Shown here: piece by piece, positions 46,001 to 55,495 of the stretch
Layout of the letters: each line of letters starts with the position of its first letter
How positions within the stretch are numbered: the stretch's first letter is position 1
Source: Gordionus sp. m RMFG-2023
Taxonomy: Eukaryota; Nematomorpha; Gordioida; Chordodea; Parachordodidae
Length of the DNA stretch: 64,000 nucleotides
Direction: 5' to 3'
NCBI RefSeq assembly: GCF_954871325.1
Contig: NC_088779.1
Location: 25,840,869-25,904,868 of the forward strand
Notes under the pieces: generated by a model
The model's input: the letters and a program-made list of their open reading frames with translations, nothing else
Databases searched by the model: none
What the model was told of the DNA's origin: nothing
Made by a program: the position numbers and the translations under genes

Positions 46001-49000
46001 TCCCATATTTCCGCTTCAATTTAAACAATTTTTTTTAAAAAAAAATAAATAAAAACACTCCGCAAAGCTTAGTTTCGAAATACTATTAATAAAACAATCT
46101 TGGAAAATTAAATAATAATTTGTTCGCCATTTATAAAAATTGAAAGTATGGCCCTTTTCAGTACAGTTGCCAGTTGAGTATCGATGTAAATGAATCTGCT
46201 TTTCAGTTCAGACTGTAAACTCTGATTTAAAGGTAATGTTTCACACGGCTCTGCTCAAGTCGATTCGCTTTAGCTGAGCTGAGTTATTAGACCCATAAAA
46301 TATAATAGAACTCTTTTATCAATGTTGTGATATTTTTCTAGAGTATATCCATCTCCCAAAATTTAGAGGGCCATTTTTTAAATTTGATTTTTCCGGAAAT
46401 GTTTTTATATATGAAAAATCTATATGAAAAGTTGGATGAAACTCAGATTTTCAAGCTCTTAATAAATGATTTAAAATTGAGCGAAAATCTTTATAAAAAT
46501 ACATTTCATGGTGGCATCCTTAAGATTTTTCGCCAAAGTAATATTTACTCAGGCCTCGAGATTTGTTTAATAGATATCCATAATTTTCTGTTATATATGA
46601 GCAAAATCATTATGCTTGCATAATATTTTTTGGCTAAAATTGTGGGTTAGCCATTTTGATAACCCTGCATTTATACTCCAAGATTAATTTCACAAATTAT
46701 TTATAATATTATTTCTAAATATATAAAAAAATATTAATTTCTCAAACTCAGTTTTTCCTTCATTTATCCATATGGTGTCACACTGACCATCGACGACTCG
46801 AGGGCTTATGCAATTCTTGGCACTGGAAAATTTTGCTTCCCTACCGATTCTTGTATTTGCGCCTTGCATATCGACAAAGTTAATTTTTAAAAAAAATGAA
46901 ATTCGAGAAACATTACAAAATAGTAGGGACATTGAACATTCAGCAACCCATAAGTGCCATATTTTTAGTGAAACCAGGGAATAAAATAGGAATATTATTT
47001 AAAAAAAATAAAGAACGAAATAAGTTCTGGAAGTTTCCAAAACGTGTTTTAGAATTATATGTTAATTACGACCTCTCGGATAATTTTGATTACGAAAGTC
47101 TGAAAGTAAACAGAAAATAAGCATTTTTAATATTAACCCTTTCATTCACGCTAGGCCAAAATATAACCCACTTTTGGTGGTAACTTTTTGTTTGTTAATA
47201 CAAAATCTAACTCACCTTAAAGCTTTTTAAAATATTTTTTTCAAAATTTTTTTTAATGAAATGAACAATTAGTTATTATATTCCATTTTTAAAAAATCTT
47301 GAAAAAATACGTCATTACAAAATAAATATGATAATTTTTTTCTCTGCATTATTATTTTGGCAATAATTCTATCAATTCTAAAAATAATTCAATTAAATTT
47401 TATAGATTGAGAAAGGGATAAATTAGCATTGTTTTCTACAGTTTCTATCAACATGGTCCAAAGTTTCTCGCCATACGATCAATAATTTTATCAAAACGAT
47501 TCCATTCCTCCGGAGTCGCTGTTTGAGATGGCCAACGTCACGTTCTCGAAAGACGCTCCATATCTTATAGTCGACCGGATTGAGGTTAGGGCTATGGGGG
47601 GGGGGGGGGTAGGGTACAGAATGGGTGAAATAAAATCTAGGTTTCTCTTCAAAGCAGTTTCGCATTTTCCCTGGCTGGGTGAGCTGGAGTCCTGGGGGAA
47701 TATTCCCGACAATTTTTAAATAGTAGGCAATGAGGGCTCGCCTAGTAAAACGTCACTATATTTTGCACTATTAATTTTAACCCCTGGATCATGAAGAATG
47801 AGCACTGTACAGCCAAGACTTGATAACCATGACGGGTTTTGAGAGATTTGAATGAGTATAAAGTAATCGATTAGCTATTTTCTCATTGACAGGCACATCC
47901 TATTATCAGATTTATCTTGGAGTTACTGTAAACAGCGTTTAATCAGTGAACAATATAAAATGAACTAACTTCTGAGGGTATTATAGAAGTTTCTTGGTAC
48001 GTACCAGACGGGCGATATTAATGTAGGGCATGCTTCTTTTTTTAAACATTTCAGCTCAAGTTCTTGGCCGATAATCCGATGTACTGAAGTTTTTACCTCG
48101 TTCTTGGGTGCCAGGTCGGTCTTCTTGGTTCAATACGATTGTTTGTACGAGCTGTGTGTGGTCTACCACCACCATACCGTTTTTCTGCTAATCCGGTGGC
48201 ATCAATATTTGCAATCAATCAATTCACTAATTTCTGTTAGAAAATTCCTTAAAATACCTTTTGGCTCCTTAAGGTTCTTGTCTTAAAATTTTAATCAAAA
48301 CTCAAGTCATCTTTCTGAAAACTATTTTATTTTATTATCGTCTGCTTAAATGTAAAGTTCAATAAAATAAAAGTATTTTCACATGTTGAAAAGTTCGAAT
48401 TTTGTTTGTCCAACTTTGAATATGCATAACTTGTTGATAGAATTTGATGAAATTTTCCAGAAAACATTGATAATTTACCCCATTGTCAATCTATAAATTT
48501 CAATGAATTTTTTTAGAACTGGCAGATTTATTGCCAAAATAAAGAGTATCAGTTTAAATGGCATACAGTAAAGATATTTTTCAAATGAATAGTTTTTTCA
48601 AGATACATTTAGGAAACACTTTTATTATAATGTCACATAATTACACAGATTATACCCTATATCTATATTTTGTTCTAGGAAAGTGGAGGCAAATTCTGTG
48701 TTATAGGCTCCTGGCACGTATTTTCCGATGAGTACATCAAAGAATTCCAAAATGAAATTTTAAAAGTAAATTTCTATATCGTGTCATTTTAATAAATTAA
48801 ATATTTCACATTATATTTCTCTATTTTCATTATAAACAGACCAAATTATTCGAATTTTTGATTTCGACCAAAATGCCCAATCACAATCTCAACGTAAATT
48901 ATTAAAATAAATTTGATCGAAAAGCTATGTAAAAAAAATAGCTATCGCAATTAGTTATCCTTATTTATATTGGTAAAATTAATTATTTTAGCACTCATTC

Positions 49001-50400
49001 ACGAGGATTGAGACGATTCCCGATATTTCAGCATTGAGTGATCAGGTTAAGAGTTGTTTTTCTTTTAACGAGTTTAACGTCATCCCGAACCATGATCTGG
49101 ATTTAATTATACGTGATGAACCATTCTGGCATTTTAATCCCTGTTCCTTCATTTCAAAAAAGTACCTTACTCTTATTCATTTATTATAATGTGACTATTA
49201 TTTTGATAAACTTTAATATATAAATAGATGATACTTTCTGTAGAATCGTACTAAATTATTTCTTAAACGTATTTAGTCAAAATTGTTTTAAATAAAATAT
49301 CTTTTGAAATAAATGGAAGGAATTATTGGAGTCTTATTATTTTTTTTAAATTATAATATATTTTACTTAGTAATCGCCTATCCCTTAGGGTCTCTTTCTA
49401 TTGGCTCATTCCATTCCTCTATTTCTATTGAATAAACCAAGAACCTGATTTGGGCTAGGGAGGATCTGAGATTTTTTTAATGGGATTAAAACAACTAATA
49501 TTCATACTTATAAAAAAAAATCGTGCACACAGAATAATCAAGGAATCCGACAACGAGGCTAACCAAAAGATTACTTTGATAAAACCGCCTTATGAACAAA
49601 TCTTTCCTAAATTTCAACTCATAGTAAACTTCTTCCTTTTATTTCAAAAACAAAAAATAGGTAAACGGGCAAATTATCAGTGACCTGTCAAGGTGTAAAT
49701 TTTGGTCCTGGCCTAGATATTAAATTTTATTTTCAAGTCCTGCCCGTTTTTGGATCTAGCCAATTTTAGAAATATTTATGACCTGTTCAGAAATTTTTAA
49801 AATTTCGTTATTTTGATCATCTTAGCTGTCGAAAATTGTTTCTGGAGTTAACATTGATTGTTAATCGCGACAGCGCTTAGATTATAAATAAATTTATTTT
49901 TTTAAAAAAGAGCTATACTTAATCTTTGAAGATTTTTTAAAAAATAGAAAAGTATTTAACCTAAAATTCCAAATTTTTTTATAAATGAAATCTTGGCTAT
50001 TTTTATGCATAGGAAATCTTTCATAGTGAAATCATAAATAAAATATGATTTTGATCTTCTTAAACAAAATGTTCAATTTTGTGATCTTCAAAAAATTTTG
50101 AGCAAAAACCAATCCTCCTTTTTTCAAACTTTGTTTTGAGACATAATTTTCCTTAATTGTTTCATATTTTAGAGGTGTGCCTTTTTTGATAATCATACTT
50201 ATGCCTATAAAATAAACTTTCGCTTACAATGAATATTAATGGCATAAAAATCAAATTTTTGCTATCGGTGTAAAATTTTTATTTATTCAGCATTATTAGC
50301 ATTATTTTTATCATTTCTTCATCATTTTTTAAAGCTACATCCTATCATCTTCCCACAACCAATCGAAATGCCAGAACTGGAAATATTTGATTTGGACTGA
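43005..50400 (+). CDS. IFT52: IFT52, intraflagellar transport complex B subunit, ten exons
   Basis: Exons: 43,005-43,093; 43,136-43,211; 43,255-43,469; 43,608-43,667; 46,752-46,878; 48,679-48,765; 48,840-48,893; 48,992-49,161; 49,533-49,623; 50,335-50,400. All introns are GT-AG, all phases agree, and the sum is 1,035 bases (344 residues plus stop). Family hallmarks appear in order: NTGGTFICF, NLHPREAVI, FSFIYPYGVTLTIDD, GKFCFPTDS, GGKFCVIGSWHVFSDEYI, IPDISALSDQVKSC, PPYEQIFPKF, PELEIFDLD. IFT52 binds IFT88, IFT70 and IFT46 in the IFT-B core needed to build cilia; the N-terminal GIFT domain is the part kept here. The first coding exon is not certain (see findings). The protein stops at FDLD, some 70 residues before the animal C-terminus. 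Introns are 42-138 bases except those filled with repeats. Confidence 0.9.
44584..44769. mobile_element. Short palindromic MITE, copy 2, in IFT52 intron
   Basis: The ends AGTGTTGTTAAATAGC and (minus reading) AGTGTTGTCATGGCCC match each other and copy 1 at 11,904. Internal AAAATTTTAGCCAAATAATA and its mirrored TACATAATACTATTTTGG are shared too. It lies in the 3.1-kb intron between the fourth and fifth listed exons. Confidence 0.7.
45389..45933. mobile_element. Probable hAT MITE in IFT52 intron
   Basis: The left end CAGGGATGCCAACC and right end (minus reading) CAGAGATGTGAACCCGAACC resemble the ends of the hAT at 26,245-29,134. No convincing target duplication. The interior holds a 95-bp tandem duplication (45,613-45,790, landmark TTAGATTAACATTTATAATA). 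No coding capacity. Confidence 0.5.
46372..46668. mobile_element. Short palindromic MITE, copy 3, in IFT52 intron
   Basis: Left GAGGGCCATTTTTTAAATTT and right TTGGCTAAAATTGTGGGTTAG repeat the inner parts of copies 1 and 2. The outer ends are degraded. Confidence 0.5.
47400..48300 (-). mobile_element. Tc1/mariner transposase relic in IFT52 intron
   Basis: On the minus strand, pieces in shifting frames follow the mariner order. VKTSVHRIIGQELELKC (about 48,095-48,045) is the end of the helix-turn-helix region. A LHDPGVKINSAKYSDVLLG-like segment (about 47,795-47,740) is the core between the first and second Asp. PPPHSPNLNPVDYKIWSVF (about 47,610-47,550) is the PxSPDLNPxDYxIW motif with the last acidic residue. 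Then LKQRLRR and a final IVWRETLDHVDRNC helix. Several frame changes and stops make it dead. It lies in the 1.8-kb intron between exons 46,752-46,878 and 48,679-48,765, opposite to IFT52. Terminal inverted repeats were not found. Confidence 0.8.
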
Positions 50401-50455
50401 AAATTTACCAATATTTCGAAAAATATATAAATATCTATTTATTTTAAATGGCGAT

Positions 50456-50466
50456 AAAAATAAATA
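50456..50466 (+). promoter_or_regulatory. Candidate IFT52 poly(A) signal
   Basis: AATAAA within ATAAAAATAAATAATT, about 60 bases after the TGA stop. Confidence 0.45.
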
Positions 50467-50752
50467 ATTTATAATAGAATGATTAGCTTAGGGTAAAGAA
50501 TCCTATGAGGTTGGGAAATAGGGATTTCAGGATTTCTATCTGCCTGTCGAGGGAGTTAATGCCACCAATGAATCAGTTGTGTATAATATTTTTAATTTTA
50601 TTTATTATAACAATTATCAAAATATATTATAATGTATTTTGCGTTTATTTAACAATGTGACTTCATTTTGACTTATTTTTTATTAACGAATATTATTATT
50701 CGTCCAATTTACAAAATCTATCTTTAAAATGAAATCTTTTCAAAAAACAAAG

Positions 50753-51145
50753 TCAGCTCATTTCTTTTATCATTTCCCTCAACCTGTGTATCTTCCATAA
50801 CAAATTTTTTTCGTGAAGTTTCAATTTTAGATTCCAATTAGCCATATTCATGACTCTGTCGCGCGACTCATTCTCGATTTCGGTGACTTCGTTAGTTAGT
50901 TTCTCTTCCTTAACCACGAGGTGCTTTCTAGGAGACTTCATTAATTGCGCTTTCTTTTTGAGTAGTACCGATGACAATTTGTTTTTCAAATTTTCTACGA
51001 CTTTTCTCATATAATTTGCTGTTTTAACCCGTTCTTCAGACATATTTTCTAGGTAAACACTTCTCATTATCTTACCTTCTCTGTCTCGTAACTCGCATAA
51101 TTGTAACCACAATTCTCTTTCTAGTGCTTCCATTCTTCTCCTCAA
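50753..51145 (-). CDS. Coiled-coil orphan protein, 130 residues or longer
   Basis: An open frame of 130 codons from MRRRMEALERELWLQLCEL to a TGA. It is very rich in Lys, Glu, Arg and Leu with heptad-like spacing through most of its length, so a long coiled coil is likely. No signal peptide and no known domain. The frame stays open about 70 bases upstream of the first ATG (NRYKAILRRRM), so an earlier exon may exist. It lies tail-to-tail with IFT52, 353 bases from that gene's stop. Proteins of this shape are common in axonemes and centrosomes, but the sequence does not prove such a role. Confidence 0.6.
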   Translation of the reverse strand: MRRRMEALERELWLQLCELRDREGKIMRSVYLENMSEERVKTANYMRKVVENLKNKLSSVLLKKKAQLMKSPRKHLVVKEEKLTNEVTEIENESRDRVMNMANWNLKLKLHEKNLLWKIHRLREMIKEMS

Positions 51146-53295
51146 AATGGCTTTGTATCGGTTAGTCGTTTTTATACAAACAGTGGTCGTATAGAGGGAA
51201 ATAGTTGGACGCTGTTTAGCTGAATTTAAAATAAAAAATTTATTTGATATTCAATTATTAGATAGTATTTGATAGACTCCGTTCTTTTTTAACAAAAAAA
51301 AATGTGTAAGCAACACTTATGCTTTGTTACCCTTTCAATTCGAACAAAATAATGTCAATGGGGTTCATCATTCTAACAAAGTCCATATTATGATAGTTTT
51401 CTTTTTACGAATACGGGCCAACTCTCACTATTATACCAACCGGGTCGGTTTTTATTTATTGGCAGACCCGAAAAACCTTTTTAAAAATTTCTAGCCGGAC
51501 TATGCCGAACTTTATTCTACTTATTACATTATTCAATAAAAAATTAAGTTGGCTACCTCTTTAATATACTTAAATAAGTTTATTTGAAACTGCTTTTATT
51601 TTTTGATAGAAAAGTTCTCAAATTGACATTTTTGGAAAGTAATCTAAGCGTTAAATCTCACCCAGTTTCACCAGAAATCCTTAGAACGGGATTCACTCAA
51701 AGTTTTGATTTGATACATTTATGTTTTATTTTCGTTATAAATAAAAAATTAGTCTTAGTTAAATATGCACCTAAGTCATTTTTTTAGGTGATACCATCCG
51801 GTCTTTTAGAACTATAGGTGTGGCCATTCGTGAAAATATTTGCAGTGTAAAGTGTGGTGACCCTTATCTATTAATTTTCCACAATCAATAATTAATTGAT
51901 GTTGCTGTGTTACATCTTAGATGGAGGACAACAGAGGTTCTAAGAGTCATTTACATCCTATTTTAGCTTTAAAATTATTGAATTAGGGTTCAGCTTAAGG
52001 TGGCCGTTCATAAGGAGGTACAGGCCATAAGTAGAGAATCCCACTCTTTATAGGCATCGGAGGTAGTCTGTGTGATGGTAGCCTTTTTTGTCCCAGGTGT
52101 GTTGGCTAAGATGAAATGGTCTTCTGGGATGAGATATCGAAGAATGATTAGATAGTATGAAATGAAAACCTGTAACGCGGGTGCTAATCTCATCGGATTT
52201 ACATGGAAAAGTGACTTGTAGCTAGGTGAAACCGAAAACTTTATTTAAAAATGATTCCAGTAGGTCTTTAATTTTAAGTTTATAAGAGACCAGAAGATCC
52301 TTATTCTTGGAAATAGGCAAGGATCTCCTTGCATATATAATTTTAGGTGTATTAAAAAAGTTTTTAGTAAAAAAGCTAGTGAATGGGAAATGGTTTTAAT
52401 AAGGTAAGTTGTTTAGAGTGTTTGGTATAAAAAATTCAACGGTTCCTTTTATCTTATAACATAGTTTAGATGGGTAAAATTATCTATGGGCATAAAGGGG
52501 GAGAGCGGATGCCAGGCTTATCAAATCTCACATTTGGAGATATTTAGAGAAATTCATAGGCAGTATAAAGAAAAAGAAAATGCAAACTACTACGTCACAC
52601 TTTAAGCGTGAAATGAGTCAAGCTTTTGGAAGCAAACTAAATTTAATTATATTTAATTGGTATGTATTTTAAATTAAATTTTAAAATATAAAAAGTTCTA
52701 ATGAACGGGAAAAATTGAAGTAGTGACATTTTTATTCCTATCTATGATGAAGTGACTGACATATAAATAAACACAATGTATTTAAAAATAAACATAGTTT
52801 TATTGTAAGAAATTAAAAGAGGCTAAGATTTTAGGTAAAAATTTATTAACTACTATAGAATTATGCTTATACCAGTCAATTATATTATTTTTATAAAATT
52901 TGAAATTCATTGTTTGTTTGTTAATTGACTATTTAACACTATCCTAATATTTATTTACATTTTGTCTTATATAAAACAGGTTAAAAAAAGATTATACTTT
53001 ACTATTAAATAAAAAGAGATTTCTTATTTCACTCATCAAGAATATTCCTTATCTGAACTCTCTCATGCTAATTATTGACCCTTTTAATATTAGTGACAAA
53101 TTATAAAGTCGAATCACTACATTAACAAAGCCTAGAAAGTTCTCACAAAAATTCATACTCGGAAATATTTTTTGCTAGCTGTAGACTTTGCAAGTGTTGT
53201 GTACAAATCTTTTGCTCTCATAATGAGTGTTTCTGTTCGAAAACAAAGAAAAACCTTGTAAATGTAAATACAAGGATTTTTTGCCGTTTAAAATA
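51146..53295. other. Intergenic stretch, scattered coding-like scraps
   Basis: A minus-strand frame of 61 residues at 52,008-52,193 (PALQVFISYYLIILRYLIPE) and a plus-strand frame of 39 residues at 52,492-52,611 (GESGCQAYQISHLEIFREIH) have plausible codon composition but no family, start context or splice partners that I could fix. A GC-richer patch lies at 51,415-51,520. Nothing else was recognised. Confidence 0.35.
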
Positions 53296-54408
53296 TTAAA
53301 TAAAATAACCTTTTCGGGGGTCCATAATTAGAAGATTGTTTAGCGCGATTTTTGAATCTTTATCAGAAATAGGAAATTTCTGTACATTTTCCATCAATTC
53401 TATTTCCGAATAATCTTGCTTTTTTACAGCTTTTAAATGTTTTACCTCAACAGTATCATTATAAGGATTTGCTTTGGCTCTAATATAGCCTACACTTTTG
53501 TGGTTGCCCAATGAACTCTTATCCCTATTGGCTATATCTTTAGCCTTTGTATAAATACCAACTACTTTCCGCAAGATGTTCACTAAATCATTATCATTTC
53601 TAGATTCATCATAAAATCCCACTTGGGTTAAGACCTTTCCTATTTGATCAGGGTTAACTCGAGTTTTTATTTCTTCGTATACTGATTTGGCTACTACCAT
53701 ATGAATAAGTGTATCTTTATCGTTGGGGCAAACGCAATCGCTCAAGTGTAAGTTTTTCAATTGGCAACATTTCCACTGCTTTAATCCCGCTATGAAATCG
53801 TACAGTTCCCTCTTACTCTCCATGTCATTATCCTCGAAGTTCATCCAATTGAAATGTGACAATAAATCTGTTTTTTCTTCTATAGAGGCTTGAAACAGGT
53901 CAAGATGACCAGTAAAATCCATACCTACTAGAGGGGATACAGTGTAAAATTTTTTCTTCGATTTCCTCTTCGAGATTATTGACTCCGGTTTTACGATAGG
54001 CGGGTTTTTAAAATTTTGCTCCGAAGAATAAATAGTTCCGGAAGATTCGATAGAAACATTTGCCTTTAATTGATCCCACAACGATTTTAATTGGTCATGC
54101 ATGGAATTGTTTAATCTGTAGGTGTAAGATATAGGCTTACCTATCTTACTCGAATTAGAGATTGAATGAAGCTTGCCAGTTGGCGTGACATCTTCTAGAT
54201 CGTACACTATGTCAATATATTCAGGAAAAGTGGCACTCGGTTTAACCGTGAATAATGAGCTCCTATTGTTATACCACAAATTTATCAAGAATTTATATAG
54301 AGCGGATTCTTTATAATTTATATTAGTGACGTAGCCTTTTATTAGAGGTATGTCAGTTAACAGAATAATTGCGATATATGTGTTGATATATAGCTTAAAA
54401 TTTAACAT
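53296..54408 (-). CDS. Orphan secreted protein, 370 residues, single exon
   Basis: An intact frame from ATG to TAA. Residues 1-25 (MLNFKLYINTYIAIILLTDI, then PLIKG) form a clear signal peptide. There are N-glycosylation sequons near residues 48, 85, 100 and 117. A basic stretch KRKSKKK lies at 147-153, possibly a processing site, and a cysteine group (CC at 214-215, C225, C227) lies in the middle. The C-terminal third is charged and helical. No transmembrane segment appears after the signal, so secretion or residence in the secretory pathway is likely. I recognise no family. Like the 650-residue protein at 12,792 it has no intron and a hydrophobic N-terminus; I see no sequence similarity between the two. 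Confidence 0.8.
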   Translation of the reverse strand: MLNFKLYINTYIAIILLTDIPLIKGYVTNINYKESALYKFLINLWYNNRSSLFTVKPSATFPEYIDIVYDLEDVTPTGKLHSISNSSKIGKPISYTYRLNNSMHDQLKSLWDQLKANVSIESSGTIYSSEQNFKNPPIVKPESIISKRKSKKKFYTVSPLVGMDFTGHLDLFQASIEEKTDLLSHFNWMNFEDNDMESKRELYDFIAGLKQWKCCQLKNLHLSDCVCPNDKDTLIHMVVAKSVYEEIKTRVNPDQIGKVLTQVGFYDESRNDNDLVNILRKVVGIYTKAKDIANRDKSSLGNHKSVGYIRAKANPYNDTVEVKHLKAVKKQDYSEIELMENVQKFPISDKDSKIALNNLLIMDPRKGYFI

Positions 54409-55495
54409 TATTTAAAAAAGTCTATATGGTTTGATTGTTATATCGCAAATGATTTTTTTCTATCTAATGCTGTAAATTATAAATATGTTTCATTAGTATT
54501 TCATAACCTAAATCATCTATTTTGTACTACAGCTTTTAAATATTATGAGACAAATTTGATATATAGGTTAAATAAATCACTAATTATATATAATTATTCC
54601 TACCTTTTTTGTAGCGTCCCCTAATATTTTGAGAGGAGGTTTTAGTTTACTAATGGGGATCTCAAATTCTTTTTTTGCCCGGCCTTAAGCAAGGTCCCGC
54701 TTATAATAAATTTTTAACTGGATAATTCTATACAATTAATTTTTTTTCTTATTAAATCTTCACACAGCTTTGTGAAATTGGCGGAACAAATGAAAGTACT
54801 AATACTAAGACCTATTATAATCTTTGAAAATTAATTATTTTAATATTCAGTAAGAAAAAATATTATTTTAGGCAAATTTACGATTAAAATAGACTAAAGG
54901 CACTATTCACAAGCATTTCATATGTTCGCCTAAACTGATAAAACATATGTTTTTTTTTAAAAAAAAATGAGGATTTTATCATTTAAAATTTATTTTATAG
55001 AAATAGAGGAAAATAATGCAAACTACGTTTTATTGAATATAAATGCATAAAACAAATTTATTTTCAATTTGATATTTACTATTTTTTTCGGGAAGACTAG
55101 GAAAATAAATCAGCTAGCTTTTAGAAATAGTTTTTATTAATAAAGTTTTCTCCATTTTTAATAAAATTTAAAATACATAATAATATAAGTATCTATATCT
55201 ATCTACATTTTACGAGTATATTCTATTTGTGTAAAAATATATAATAACAATTCTTAAATATACTAGAATCCAATTTATAGTTATATGTTATACGATTTAT
55301 TATTAATATAAATTACAATAATAAATTAATGGAATTTTTTTTATAGAAGATTTAATATAAGTTAATTGTAAAGTCTACAAATTTTTTAATTATATATGTA
55401 TATAGTGAATATATTATATAGAAAAGAAAACACATGAAATGGCGTGTCCACACCCTCGAAAAAAAAATTTGTGCTTATATTCAAATAGAATTTGC
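54409..55495. other. AT-rich intergenic stretch between two minus-strand genes
   Basis: A GC-richer patch at 54,605-54,715 (TTTTGCCCGGCCTTAAGCAA) may be a degraded transposon end. TTTATT near 55,297 (AATAAA on the minus strand) is a possible poly(A) signal for the SLC45 gene, about 200 bases past its stop. Confidence 0.4.

Noticed and set aside
46690-46932. 80-residue minus-strand frame
   Set aside because: It is the antisense of the IFT52 exon at 46,752-46,878.
52008-52193. 61-residue minus-strand frame thought to be retroelement coding
   Set aside because: No conserved motif, and surrounding sequence gives no supporting domain.
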